Shown here: piece by piece, positions 19,106 through 28,057 of the stretch
Position numbering within the stretch: the first letter of the stretch is position 1
Layout: every line of letters begins with the position of its first letter
From: Chryseobacterium gallinarum
Lineage (GTDB): Bacteria > Bacteroidota > Bacteroidia > Flavobacteriales > Weeksellaceae
DNA length: 64,000 bases
Assembly (NCBI RefSeq): GCF_001021975.1
Contig: NZ_CP009928.1
Span: forward strand, 2,980,001 to 3,044,000
Direction of reading: 5' to 3'
Notes under the pieces: generated by a model
Databases searched by the model: none
Seen by the model: only the letters and a program-made list of their open reading frames with translations
Told to the model about the DNA's origin: nothing
Program-made: the position numbers and the translations under genes

Positions 19106-19755
19106 AAAATCTGTTATTGATATTTCTTACATCCATTCTTTTTTCTGGTTGTGGTTCTTTACACGGGCAAAATAAAGTAATAGAACAGTTTGTAAAAAAA
19201 GTGGTGGAAACTTACAATCAAAAAGATTCGGAAAAGTTTAACCGGTTAATAAATAAAAACACAGGTCTTATACTTATTACCACTCTGGGGCCTAATAATA
19301 GCTGGTCTAAAGTCCAAAAGATATGTCTTGATAAAAAATGTTTGGAAAAAGGAATGGCAGAATCAGTGGGGAATCCTTATCAGTTATTTCTGGAAGAATA
19401 TAAAACAGGAAATTTGAATTTAAATAAAGTAGAATTTTCGGAACAGTCTTATTTTGAATGTGACAAGATTACGAAGCAGGGGATTTTCATCGCTTCTGAA
19501 AATAAATTCCATACACTTTCAGAGTCTGTTAGTCTCTTTATTAAGCATTTTCAGGATATTATTGGTGAAAAGCCTGATCAGAAGAAGAAAAGCGAATTAG
19601 AGAAAGATAGAGCAGAGTTTAAAAAAATAGAATTTAAAAGCAGAAGAGTGACGGTAAACAGTAAAGCCGGAACTTTTATTTTTTATATGACTTATATAAA
19701 TGGGAAATGGTATTTGACGATTATAGACTTTGCTTCTGTGGATTGTAGTGTATAA
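19102..19755 (+). CDS. lipoprotein, candidate immunity protein for the amidase effector
   Basis: A 217-residue predicted lipoprotein (MKNLLLIFLTSILFSGC, lipobox LFSGC). The ATG at 19102 overlaps the TGA of the amidase gene by four bases (ATGA), which implies translational coupling. The mature protein contains a helical start (VIEQFVKKVVETYNQ) and a beta-rich C-terminus (GTFIFYMTYINGKWYLTIIDF), a layout resembling NTF2/DUF4878-like small periplasmic proteins, but I do not claim a family. A periplasmic lipoprotein is the expected type of immunity protein for a peptidoglycan-cleaving toxin. Confidence 0.75.
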   Translation: MKNLLLIFLTSILFSGCGSLHGQNKVIEQFVKKVVETYNQKDSEKFNRLINKNTGLILITTLGPNNSWSKVQKICLDKKCLEKGMAESVGNPYQLFLEEYKTGNLNLNKVEFSEQSYFECDKITKQGIFIASENKFHTLSESVSLFIKHFQDIIGEKPDQKKKSELEKDRAEFKKIEFKSRRVTVNSKAGTFIFYMTYINGKWYLTIIDFASVDCSV

Positions 19756-19825
19756 TAAATATTATTGAAATCCTGTTTGTTTATAAACAGATTGTGTCTA
19801 AGGGGCAAAAGAAAAAGAATAAGCT

Positions 19826-19833
19826 TATCTTTG
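19826..19833 (+). promoter_or_regulatory. -7 promoter box of mutY
   Basis: TATCTTTG matches TAnnTTTG exactly, 22 bases upstream of the ATG at 19856. Confidence 0.6.
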
Positions 19834-19855
19834 CAGCATTGAATAATGTACATGG

Positions 19856-20935
19856 ATGAAGAGAAATAAACTCTTCAATGAATTAAACAGACTAAGCTTT
19901 TTGGAAAAAAATAAAACAGTCACAAGCTTTCTTCATATAGGAAACAGGCTTTTGGAATGGTATAGGAATAATGCCAGGGATTTACCTTTCAGACAGACTA
20001 AAGACCCATATAAAATCTGGATCTGTGAAATTGTATTTCAGCAGACAAGGATTAACCAGGGCCTTAATCATTACAACAACTTTATTAAAAGGTTTCCGGA
20101 TGTAAAAACCTTAGCTGAAGCTGAGGAAAATGAAGTTTTGTTACATTGGAAAGGATTGGGCTATTATTCCAGGGCAATTAATATTCATAAAGCTGCCCGG
20201 CAGATTATGAATGATTATCAGGGAATTTTTCCTGCAGAATATGAAGAAATTTTGAAATTAAAAGGCGTAGGCAAATATACGGCTGCAGCGATTTCGAGTA
20301 TTTGTTTTGGCGGAAAGATTCCTGCAGTTGACGGAAACTTTTACCGCGTTCTAAGTCGCCTGTTTGCTGATGATTTTGATATTTCCAACGCAAAGGCTTT
20401 TGCTTATTTTTCAGAACTGGCAACTTTAGTGATGCCCGATAATGTGGGGGATTTCAACCAGGCGATGATGGATCTCGGCTCTGAAATCTGTAAACCCAAA
20501 AACCCTCTTTGTGGAGAATGTCCGGTCCATGAAGATTGTCTGGCTTTTTCATTGCAGAAAATTTCAGCCTATCCGGTAAAAACGAAGAAAGTAAAGGCAG
20601 AAGACCTGTCTTTGACGTATTATTTTGTTCATAGAAACGGGGAATTTCTGATCCGCCAGAGAAAAGATGACTTTATCTGGAAAAAATTATTTGAATTCCC
20701 GTCTTTCCTCCCTGAGACAATGAAAACTTTTATTACCGGCTCAAAAATAATCAGTCATAAGCTTACCCATAAGAACTTAAGCATTGAAATATTTAATGTT
20801 GAAGTTACCTCGGAAAAGATCTGGAATGATTTTATCACTGAAAATCAATACCTGATTACCAACTTTGAAGCCTCTCATGAAAAATCATTTCCAAAGCCTT
20901 TGGAAAATTACATTCAAAACTCTCTGAAAGACTGA
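19856..20935 (+). CDS. mutY: A/G-specific adenine glycosylase MutY
   Basis: A 359-residue base-excision repair glycosylase that removes adenine opposite 8-oxoguanine. Motifs: catalytic Glu in WICEIVFQQTR (E58), helix-hairpin-helix LKGVGKYTAAAIS with the catalytic Asp in VDGN (D159), and the [4Fe-4S] ligands C212-x6-C219-x2-C222-x5-C228. The C-terminal part (about 245-359) is the NUDIX-like 8-oxoG recognition domain. The N-terminus is about 25 residues longer than the usual start, but the perfect promoter box supports this ATG. It is followed by gldD; in Flavobacterium the same neighbourhood also holds ssb and gldE, which are missing here. Confidence 0.95.
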   Translation: MKRNKLFNELNRLSFLEKNKTVTSFLHIGNRLLEWYRNNARDLPFRQTKDPYKIWICEIVFQQTRINQGLNHYNNFIKRFPDVKTLAEAEENEVLLHWKGLGYYSRAINIHKAARQIMNDYQGIFPAEYEEILKLKGVGKYTAAAISSICFGGKIPAVDGNFYRVLSRLFADDFDISNAKAFAYFSELATLVMPDNVGDFNQAMMDLGSEICKPKNPLCGECPVHEDCLAFSLQKISAYPVKTKKVKAEDLSLTYYFVHRNGEFLIRQRKDDFIWKKLFEFPSFLPETMKTFITGSKIISHKLTHKNLSIEIFNVEVTSEKIWNDFITENQYLITNFEASHEKSFPKPLENYIQNSLKD

Positions 20936-20967
20936 AATTTGTCTTCTGAAATCTGAAATCTAATTTG

Positions 20968-20975
20968 TACTTTTG
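20968..20975 (+). promoter_or_regulatory. -7 promoter box immediately upstream of gldD
   Basis: TACTTTTG matches TAnnTTTG exactly but ends only four bases before the ATG at 20980, which would give an almost leaderless transcript. Confidence 0.45.
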
Positions 20976-20979
20976 CAAA

Positions 20980-21537
20980 ATGATAAAAAAAGTCATTTTT
21001 ATTTTTGTATCACTGCTTTTAATCTCATGTGGAAAAGATCCGGTTCCGAAACCTTACGGTGAACTGCGTTTGGAATATCCGGTTCCGAAATACCAGAAGT
21101 TTGAAAACAATTGTGCCTATACTTTTGAATATTCAGATTTTGCTTCAATAAGCCCGGCCAAAAAACCTTGCTGGTTCTATCTGAATTATCCTGAAATGAA
21201 AGCCAAGGTTTTCGTTACGTATTATCCGATACAGAATGACTTTGCAGAACATATTAAGGAAGCAGAGAAAATGGTATATGAGCACACCATTAAAGCCAGT
21301 GCTATAGACACTAAATCTTTTGAATATCCGGAAAAGAAAGTGTATGGAAACTTCTATGAACTTAAAGGACAGAGTGCTTCCAACCTTCAGTTTTACATTA
21401 CAGACAGTACAAAACATTTTGTAACTGCTTACTTATACTTTAATTCCAGGCCTAAACCGGATTCTTTAGCTCCTGCAGTGAACTATATCAAAAACGATAT
21501 GAAACACCTGCTGGATTCTTTTGAATGGAAAAAATAA
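20980..21537 (+). CDS. gldD: gliding motility lipoprotein GldD
   Basis: A 185-residue lipoprotein (MIKKVIFIFVSLLLISC, lipobox LLISC) with the GldD signature right after the Cys: PKPYGELRLEYPVPKYQ. The rest is a compact beta-rich periplasmic domain ending DSFEWKK. GldD is needed for flavobacterial gliding and for the type IX secretion machinery; its exact role is not known. Start at 20980 is chosen because it begins the signal peptide. The gene follows mutY by 44 bases and precedes a PfkB kinase by 27 bases, so the three may be partly co-transcribed. Confidence 0.9.
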   Translation: MIKKVIFIFVSLLLISCGKDPVPKPYGELRLEYPVPKYQKFENNCAYTFEYSDFASISPAKKPCWFYLNYPEMKAKVFVTYYPIQNDFAEHIKEAEKMVYEHTIKASAIDTKSFEYPEKKVYGNFYELKGQSASNLQFYITDSTKHFVTAYLYFNSRPKPDSLAPAVNYIKNDMKHLLDSFEWKK

Positions 21538-21564
21538 TTACTTTTAATATACATTGAAAAATAT

Positions 21565-22488
21565 ATGAAACTTTTAGTTGTAGGAAGTGTTGCATTTGAT
21601 GCAATCGAAACGCCATTTGGTAAGACGGATAAAATTTTAGGTGGAGCTGCCACTTATATTGGAATTACTTCATCTATTCTAGGCGTTAAATCTGGTATCG
21701 TTTCTGTAGTAGGAGGAGATTTCCCACAGGAACATCTTGATATGTTCACAGACAGAGAGGTAAATATTGAAGGAATTGAAATCGTAAAAGAAGGAAAAAC
21801 ATTCTTCTGGTCTGGTAAATACCATAATGACCTGAACACCAGAGATACATTAGCCACAGAAGTAAATGTGCTGGAAAATTTTGACCCTAAGATTCCGGAT
21901 TCAATGCAGGACGCTGAAATCTTATTACTTGGAAACCTACACCCGGGTGTTCAGTTGTCCGTACTTGAAAAAATGAATAACCGTCCTAAACTGGTTATCC
22001 TTGATACAATGAATTTCTGGATGGATTCTGCATGGGATATATTGATGGATATGATTGCCAAAACCGATGTGATTACCATTAATGATGAAGAAGCAAGACA
22101 GCTTTCAGGAGAATATTCCTTAGTAAAAGCAGCTAAAAAAATCCATACAATGGGTCCTGAGTATGTGATCATTAAAAAAGGAGAGCACGGAGCTTTACTT
22201 TTCCATGATAACAAAGTATTTGCGATCCCTGCACTTCCGTTAGAAGATGTTTTTGATCCTACAGGAGCAGGAGATACCTTTGCCGGTGGGTTTGCCGCTT
22301 ATCTTGCCAAAAAAGGGAAAATAGATTTCGATACTATGAAATCTGCTTTGATCGTAGGGTCTGCAATGGCTTCATTTACCGTAGAAAAATTCGGAACAGA
22401 AAGAATCCAGGAAGTAAATGAATCAGATATGTTCAGCAGATTGAGACAATTCAAAGAATTGACAACATTTGATGTTGAACTGCAGTAA
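21565..22488 (+). CDS. PfkB family carbohydrate kinase
   Basis: A 307-residue cytoplasmic kinase of the ribokinase/PfkB family. It begins MKLLVVGSVAFDAIETPFG and has the substrate-binding GGAATYIG near residue 30, the anion-hole/catalytic motif DPTGAGDTFAGGF with catalytic D237, and an INDEEARQLSG segment typical of the family. It could act on a sugar or a nucleoside; the substrate cannot be decided from sequence. Full length. It lies directly after gldD, 27 bases away. Confidence 0.9.
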   Translation: MKLLVVGSVAFDAIETPFGKTDKILGGAATYIGITSSILGVKSGIVSVVGGDFPQEHLDMFTDREVNIEGIEIVKEGKTFFWSGKYHNDLNTRDTLATEVNVLENFDPKIPDSMQDAEILLLGNLHPGVQLSVLEKMNNRPKLVILDTMNFWMDSAWDILMDMIAKTDVITINDEEARQLSGEYSLVKAAKKIHTMGPEYVIIKKGEHGALLFHDNKVFAIPALPLEDVFDPTGAGDTFAGGFAAYLAKKGKIDFDTMKSALIVGSAMASFTVEKFGTERIQEVNESDMFSRLRQFKELTTFDVELQ

Positions 22489-22546
22489 ATAAGTCTTTTT
22501 AAGAAATATTTATAATAAAAAATTGAGTGAAATTCGTTAAGAATTC

Positions 22547-22554
22547 TAAATTTG
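22547..22554 (+). promoter_or_regulatory. -7 promoter box of the SurA-like gene
   Basis: TAAATTTG matches TAnnTTTG exactly, 20 bases before the ATG at 22575. Confidence 0.55.
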
Positions 22555-22574
22555 CAACTTGTTAAAATAGTAAA

Positions 22575-23942
22575 ATGACAAATAAACTAAAAATCACTTT
22601 TCTTCTTGGGATCTTCATGATGGTATTCTCTTCCCATATGATGAACGCCCAGCTTAAACAAGGAGATTTAGTGGATGGTATTGCTGCTGTTATTGGGGAT
22701 GAAATTGTTTTGGAATCTGATGTGAATGAACAGATGAATTATGCAAAACAGCAGGGAGCTTCCGATACAGACAAATGTGAATTCCTGGAAAACCTGATCA
22801 GCAATAAACTTCTTGTATATGAAGCAAAAAAAGATACGTTAATTGAAAACCGTTCTGCTGCAATCAAAGAACAGGCTAATGCAAAATACCGTCAGTTGCT
22901 TTCTCAATTTCCGGATGAAAAAACAATGCTTGCCGCTTATAAGTTCAGAAATGCTTATGAAATGAAGAATGCGATCGAAAAGATCGATACAGACCAGTAT
23001 TACGGACAGGCAAAATACCAGAGGGTAACGGATAAAGCAGATGTAACTCCGAATGAAGTTACAGACTTTTATAATATGTATAAAATGCAGTTGCCGCAGG
23101 TAAAAGATGAGGTAACCTTAGCGCAGATCATGATGTATCCTAAGTTGACCGAAGCTCACAAGCAAGATTTAATCAACAGATTGAAAAAGATCAAGCAGGA
23201 TATTCTGGGAGGAGAAAGTTTCGAAAGCCAGGCAAGAATCTATTCTGAAGATGAGGGATCAGCTTCCAATGGAGGTCTGTATAAAAACATCAACAAAGGG
23301 CAGATGGTAAAGCCGTTTGAGGCTGCAGCATTAAACCTTCAGGAAAATGAAATCTCTGATCCTGTAGAATCGGATTTCGGGTACCATATTATTCAGCTGG
23401 TGAAAAAGTCCGGGAAAGTATATGATGCAAGACATATCTTGCTGAAAGCTACTCCAACGGAAGATGAGATTAAAACAGCAAAAGCAAAATTAGATAGCAT
23501 CAGAGGTCTGGTTTTAAACGGTAAAATGACATTTAAAGATGCCGCTTTCAAATTCTCAGATGATAAAAGAACCAAATTCAACGCAGGGGTAATTCCTGGA
23601 GGAGACGGCTCTGATAAAATTGAAAGAGAAAGTATTCCGGGAACGATCAGCTATGAGCTGGCAGGGTTAAACAAAGGAGATATCACCACAGCTTTTGAAG
23701 ATGAAGATAACAGAAGAAAAGTGGTAAAAATCATCAGAATGGATGATGTAATCCCTTCCCATCAGATTACTCTGGAAACAGATTTCAGCAGAATTAAACA
23801 AATGGCGCTGAATAAAAAGAAAAATGAAATGGTTGAAAAATTCGTCAACTCCAAATTGCCGACAACCTTTATTTCCATAGACGGACGGTATGATAACTGT
23901 AAATTTAAGTCCAACTGGAAAAAAGAATCAATCAAAAAATAA
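22575..23942 (+). CDS. periplasmic peptidylprolyl isomerase (SurA/PpiC-like)
   Basis: A 455-residue exported foldase. A signal peptide (cleavage near MMNAQ, residue 25) is followed by a SurA-N-like helical chaperone part (AAVIGDEIVLESDVNEQM) and two parvulin-type rotamase domains (about 170-275 and 280-375), the first with the GSASNGGLY...FGYHIIQL pattern and the second with DARHILLK. SurA-type proteins escort outer membrane beta-barrel proteins. Here it has its own promoter and terminator, so it is a single-gene unit. The name surA is avoided because Bacteroidota carry several such proteins. Confidence 0.9.
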   Translation: MTNKLKITFLLGIFMMVFSSHMMNAQLKQGDLVDGIAAVIGDEIVLESDVNEQMNYAKQQGASDTDKCEFLENLISNKLLVYEAKKDTLIENRSAAIKEQANAKYRQLLSQFPDEKTMLAAYKFRNAYEMKNAIEKIDTDQYYGQAKYQRVTDKADVTPNEVTDFYNMYKMQLPQVKDEVTLAQIMMYPKLTEAHKQDLINRLKKIKQDILGGESFESQARIYSEDEGSASNGGLYKNINKGQMVKPFEAAALNLQENEISDPVESDFGYHIIQLVKKSGKVYDARHILLKATPTEDEIKTAKAKLDSIRGLVLNGKMTFKDAAFKFSDDKRTKFNAGVIPGGDGSDKIERESIPGTISYELAGLNKGDITTAFEDEDNRRKVVKIIRMDDVIPSHQITLETDFSRIKQMALNKKKNEMVEKFVNSKLPTTFISIDGRYDNCKFKSNWKKESIKK

Positions 23943-23951
23943 ACAGATAAG

Positions 23952-23977
23952 CCTTCAGAACTCCTGAAGGTTTTTTT
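23952..23977 (+). terminator. terminator after the SurA-like gene
   Basis: Stem CCTTCAG / CTGAAGG, five-base loop, then seven T. Confidence 0.85.
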
Positions 23978-24134
23978 GTGTGTGAAACCAAGCTTATTCA
24001 TACTGTTAAATGATTCTGCAAGCCTATTTCATCAACTCCCACAATGAGGCTTTTATTCAGATTTCTGTTTCTCATTTCTGACTGAAATTTTCATTATTTT
24101 TTCTTCCCAATCGTTGTTTTTAGTATTTTTACAC

Positions 24135-25124
24135 ATGAGCAATTTTATAGATTTCAACTCTGCGAAAAAACTTCATGATATGCAGACAAGCCAAAACAGA
24201 ATTACACAGCTTTTTGAAATAAAATATCCTGTTATTCAGGCCGGTATGATCTGGCATTCCGGATGGAGGCTGGCCTCAGCCGTTTCTAATTGTGGCGGAT
24301 TGGGATTAATAGGAGCAGGAAGTATGTATCCGGATATCTTAAGAGAAAATATTCAAAAGTGTAAACAGGCAACAGATAAGCCTTTCGGGGTAAATGTCCC
24401 TATGCTGTATCCCAATATTGAAGAGATCATTCAGATTATTTTGGAAGAAGGAGTTAAAATTGTATTTACATCGGCAGGTAATCCCAAAACCTATACGGAA
24501 TCTTTGCAAAAAGAAGGAATAAAAGTAGCCCATGTGGTTTCTTCTACCAAATTTGCCATCAAATGCGAAGAGGCAGGAGTAGACGCTATTGTTGCCGAGG
24601 GGTTTGAAGCCGGAGGACATAACGGTAGAGATGAGACTACAACTTTCTGCCTGATTCCTAATGTTAAAAAACATACCACCAAACCTCTTATTGCTGCCGG
24701 AGGCATTGCTTTAGGCTCACAAATGAAAGCTGCCATGATATTGGGAGCAGATGGAGTGCAGATTGGTTCCCGTTTTGCGGCAACTACAGAAGCCAGTGCC
24801 CATGAGAACTGGAAAAAGAAAATTACACAATTACAGGAAGGAGATACCCATCTTACACTCAAAGAACTGGCACCGGTAAGAATGGTCAAAAATAAATTTT
24901 TCAACGAATTGGAAGAAATCTATCAGAGCGGAAGAGATAAAGATGCCTTAATTGCTTCATTGGGCAGAGCCAGAGCTAAACGGGGAATGTTTGAAGGAGA
25001 TATGGAAGAAGGAGAACTGGAAATAGGCCAGGTTTCTGCTTTAATCGATGATATTCTTCCGGTGGAAACAGTTTTTAACCGTCTGCTGAAAGAATTTGAA
25101 GAAACAAAAATGCCTGCCTTTTAG
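24135..25124 (+). CDS. nitronate monooxygenase / FMN-dependent 2-nitropropane dioxygenase family
   Basis: A 329-residue TIM-barrel flavoprotein. The typical family start corresponds to NRITQLFEIKYPVIQAGM, so the true start may be the ATG at 24180; the ATG at 24135 is given because it is the first good one. FMN-binding elements are visible: EGFEAGGHNG, LIAAGGIALGSQMKAA and DGVQIGSRFAAT. Enzymes of this group oxidise nitronates, though some members are enoyl reductases (FabK-like) or of unknown substrate. It is 12 bases upstream of an alpha/beta hydrolase and likely co-transcribed. Confidence 0.88.
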   Translation: MSNFIDFNSAKKLHDMQTSQNRITQLFEIKYPVIQAGMIWHSGWRLASAVSNCGGLGLIGAGSMYPDILRENIQKCKQATDKPFGVNVPMLYPNIEEIIQIILEEGVKIVFTSAGNPKTYTESLQKEGIKVAHVVSSTKFAIKCEEAGVDAIVAEGFEAGGHNGRDETTTFCLIPNVKKHTTKPLIAAGGIALGSQMKAAMILGADGVQIGSRFAATTEASAHENWKKKITQLQEGDTHLTLKELAPVRMVKNKFFNELEEIYQSGRDKDALIASLGRARAKRGMFEGDMEEGELEIGQVSALIDDILPVETVFNRLLKEFEETKMPAF

Positions 25125-25136
25125 AATTTTGAATCA

Positions 25137-25907
25137 ATGGGAGGAAGAATAATAGAAGTAAAGGGTAAGAAACTATATACAGAACACAACTATTCATTCG
25201 AAAACAGACCAACAATTGTTTTCTTACACGATTCTTTGGGATCTGTCCAACTGTGGAGGGATTTTCCGGCTGAATTGTCTGATGCAACAAATTGTAACGT
25301 CCTTGTGTATGATCGTTTAGGTTATGGAAGATCTTATCCTATGCCCACCCACGAAAGACCGGTTAATTATATGGAACTGGAAGCAGATCTTTTGAATGAC
25401 CTCCTCATCAGGCTAGATATTGATAACGCAATCCTTTTCGGGCACAGTGACGGCGGAACTATTGCTTTAATTACCGCTGCAAAATACCCGGAAAAGGTAG
25501 AGGCGATCATTTGTGAAGCCGGGCATATCTTTGTGGAAGAAGTGACCTTAAAAGGAGTGTATGCTGCCTGGGAAGCTTATAAAACTACCAATCTTCCGGA
25601 ACGTTTACAAAAATACCACGGAGATAAAGTGGAAACCCTCTTTAAAGCCTGGACAGAAACCTGGACCCGGGACGATTACAGAAACTGGAATATTGAATAT
25701 CTTTTGAAAAATATCACCTGTCCATTGCTATTTATTCAGGGAGAAGCCGATGAATATGGTACATTGGACCAGGTAGAAAAAACCATTTCCCAGGTAAGCG
25801 GAAGTGCTGAAAAATATATCATTCCCGGAATTGGCCATACCCCTCATAAAGAAGCACCTGAACAGGTCTTGGAAAAAGCTGCGGATTTTATCAGTAAAAA
25901 TTCCTGA
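25137..25907 (+). CDS. alpha/beta hydrolase
   Basis: A 256-residue cytoplasmic hydrolase. The oxyanion-hole strand FLHDSLGSVQLW, the nucleophile elbow GHSDGG (S104), a late acidic residue in FIQGEADEYG and the catalytic His in GIGHTPHKE (H234) make a complete triad. It has the size of MhpC-type esterases/hydrolases. Directly downstream of the flavoprotein gene with a 12-base gap, it may act in the same pathway. The substrate is unknown. Confidence 0.9.
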   Translation: MGGRIIEVKGKKLYTEHNYSFENRPTIVFLHDSLGSVQLWRDFPAELSDATNCNVLVYDRLGYGRSYPMPTHERPVNYMELEADLLNDLLIRLDIDNAILFGHSDGGTIALITAAKYPEKVEAIICEAGHIFVEEVTLKGVYAAWEAYKTTNLPERLQKYHGDKVETLFKAWTETWTRDDYRNWNIEYLLKNITCPLLFIQGEADEYGTLDQVEKTISQVSGSAEKYIIPGIGHTPHKEAPEQVLEKAADFISKNS

Positions 25908-26014
25908 TGTAGTAATTAGCTAAAATGATATTATTTTTGACGTCTTTCAGTAAGGATGGTTCACGTCCGTGTTCGGATCTTAATATTTAGTCCTGGAAAG
26001 AGAAACTGCTTTAA

Positions 26015-26635
26015 TTATAACAACTTAAGTTCCGTAGCTATATTTTCTTTGGCCTGCGCTTCGTATTTTTCTTTAAAATAGGCTGTTTTAAAGATGCTCT
26101 CAAGTTCAAGAAAATGTTTGAGAACCTTTTTTCGTCCGCGCTTGTAAAGCAGGTCGGGATAAATAGAATATTCTTTACGGATCTTTCGGGTATAATCCAG
26201 GTAGATTCCAAAGTCTTTTCCAAGAATTGAAAGATCGGCATCCAGCAAATAATTGAGATCATGATTTTCAGACAGCAAATGCTGCTTGGTTGCTATAATT
26301 TGTGTTGAAATAATTTTTATTTCAGATTCATTCACTCCAAGTTCCCGGAGTCTTGATTCTGCAGTTATAGCACTGTTCTCTTCGTTGGACTGAGAAGTGG
26401 CGTTATAAATAATATCATGATAGAATACAGAGAAAGAAACGGTAAGGTAATCCGAAATATCATTTTTTACGGTTTCAAGTTCCCGGAACATATTTTCAAG
26501 ATGCAGAAGGTTATGGTAATATCTGTTTTTTTCAGTGTACTTTGTTTCAATTTCCTTCCATAATCTGCTGATCAGATCCTGATCTTTAGTAAAAGGAAAG
26601 CAAAGTTGTTCAAACTGATTTTTTAAATTTACCAT
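26015..26635 (-). CDS. HD-superfamily metal-dependent hydrolase-like protein (COG4339 type)
   Basis: A 206-residue cytoplasmic helical protein. It carries the pattern of the predicted HD-type phosphohydrolases of COG4339: RYYHNLLHLENMF (first His), FYHDIIYN (the HD pair) and NEENSA, followed by a conserved Asp in LLDADLSILG. A role in nucleotide or small phosphate hydrolysis is inferred from the family; no substrate is known. It reads in the same direction as the rhodanese gene upstream (24-base gap) and is probably co-transcribed with it. Confidence 0.8.
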   Translation of the reverse strand: MVNLKNQFEQLCFPFTKDQDLISRLWKEIETKYTEKNRYYHNLLHLENMFRELETVKNDISDYLTVSFSVFYHDIIYNATSQSNEENSAITAESRLRELGVNESEIKIISTQIIATKQHLLSENHDLNYLLDADLSILGKDFGIYLDYTRKIRKEYSIYPDLLYKRGRKKVLKHFLELESIFKTAYFKEKYEAQAKENIATELKLL

Positions 26636-26659
26636 GGCAAAAGATAAAAAAAGGAACTT

Positions 26660-26959
26660 TTAAAAAGTTCCCTTATTCGCTTCCAAAACAGCTTTCAGCT
26701 CGGCCCAGCCTCCACCGTTATAACCGTCTTTCAATCCCTGAGCGTTTAAATACTCCAATGCTTTTCCGCTTCTGTTTCCACTTCTGCAGAATAAAATCAC
26801 TGGTTTCTCAATTGATAGAATCTCATCTTTTCTATCTTCTACCTCACCCAGAGGAATATTCTTTGCTCCCTCTATGCTTCCGTCCATTTCAAGCTCCATA
26901 GGCTCGCGAACGTCGATCAATTCATAATTTCCGGATTGTATTACTTCTATTAAAGACAT
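26660..26959 (-). CDS. single-domain rhodanese-like protein
   Basis: A 99-residue cytoplasmic rhodanese domain. The active-site loop is CRSGNRS with catalytic C58, and the fold entry motif LIDVREPMELEMDGSIEGAKNIP is typical. Such small proteins carry persulfide sulfur in thiosulfate or polysulfide metabolism. It precedes the HD-type gene on the same strand. Confidence 0.92.
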   Translation of the reverse strand: MSLIEVIQSGNYELIDVREPMELEMDGSIEGAKNIPLGEVEDRKDEILSIEKPVILFCRSGNRSGKALEYLNAQGLKDGYNGGGWAELKAVLEANKGTF

Positions 26960-27092
26960 AGTTGTTTATTTAAAAATTAAATTAAGACGAAAGTACGTAA
27001 TTTTTTTTTGAAATTTTCTATGAATTTACTTTAGAACAGAGTATATCCCAATATAGGATTATTTTAAAAGCTGCAGATTTATAAAATAATCT

Positions 27093-27100
27093 TAGTTTTG
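27093..27100 (+). promoter_or_regulatory. -7 promoter box of queG
   Basis: TAGTTTTG matches TAnnTTTG exactly, 12 bases before the ATG at 27113; it rules out the TTG at 27098 as start. Confidence 0.6.
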
Positions 27101-27112
27101 CACTGTGAAATT

Positions 27113-28057
27113 ATGAATCCAACCGCTGAAAAATATTCTTTACTGATTAAATCCAAAGCAAAAAGTTTTGGGTTTCAGAACTGTGGTATTTCTAAAGCAG
27201 ACTTTTTGGAAGAAGATGCACCGCGTCTTGAGCAATGGCTTAAAAATAACTTCAACGGAGAAATGAAGTATATGGAAAACCATTTTGACAAAAGATTAGA
27301 TCCCAGGCTGCTGGTGGAAGGCTCCAAATCTGTAATTTCACTGTCTTATAATTATTTCCCCGAAGAAAAGCTGCCCGTTCTTGAAAATTATAAAATCTCA
27401 AAATATGCTTATGCAGAGGATTATCATGAAGTGATCAAAGAAATTCTTCGTGAAATGGTGGCAGAACTTCAGGATGAGATCGGCGAATTCGGATTCAGGG
27501 TTTTTGTAGACTCGGCTCCTGTTTTAGAAAGAAGCTGGGCAAGGAAATCAGGAATAGGCTGGGTAGGGAAAAATGCCAATCTGATTACCAAACAAAACGG
27601 ATCCTTTTATTTCCTGGCAGAAATTATCTGTGATCTGGAGCTTATTCCTGATCATGAAACAACAGATCACTGCGGAACCTGCCGGAAATGTATTGATGCC
27701 TGCCCCACAGATGCTATTGTTTCTGAAAAAATTATCGATGGAAGCCGCTGTATTTCCTATGCAACTATAGAATTGAAAAACGACATTCCCGGTTATTTTA
27801 AAGATAAAATGGAAGACTGGATGTTTGGATGTGATATCTGCCAGGATGTATGCCCCTGGAACAGATTTTCCGCCCCTCATCAGCAAAGCAGGTTTAAGCC
27901 TAATGAAGCTTTGAAAAACTTTAAAAAAGGAGAATGGAAAGAGCTTACCCAGGAAATTTTTTCAGAAATCTTCAGAAAATCACCTGTAAAAAGGACTAAG
28001 TTTGCAGGATTGAAAAGAAATATTGAATTTTTAGAGCAATCCTCAATCAAATCTTAG
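27113..28057 (+). CDS. queG: epoxyqueuosine reductase QueG
   Basis: A 314-residue cobalamin- and iron-sulfur-dependent enzyme that reduces epoxyqueuosine to queuosine in tRNA, the last step of the pathway. It has the QueG domain ([25 protein letters not shown]) and two [4Fe-4S] clusters, [15 protein letters not shown] and [11 protein letters not shown]. The start at 27113 follows a perfect promoter box. It lacks the C-terminal HEAT repeats of some homologues, as is common in Bacteroidota. Confidence 0.95.
   Translation: MNPTAEKYSLLIKSKAKSFGFQNCGISKADFLEEDAPRLEQWLKNNFNGEMKYMENHFDKRLDPRLLVEGSKSVISLSYNYFPEEKLPVLENYKISKYAYAEDYHEVIKEILREMVAELQDEIGEFGFRVFVDSAPVLERSWARKSGIGWVGKNANLITKQNGSFYFLAEIICDLELIPDHETTDHCGTCRKCIDACPTDAIVSEKIIDGSRCISYATIELKNDIPGYFKDKMEDWMFGCDICQDVCPWNRFSAPHQQSRFKPNEALKNFKKGEWKELTQEIFSEIFRKSPVKRTKFAGLKRNIEFLEQSSIKS

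Noticed and set aside
24491..24904. Long minus-strand open frame inside the flavin oxidoreductase gene
   Set aside because: Shadow of a real gene with intact FMN-binding motifs; no family features on the minus strand.
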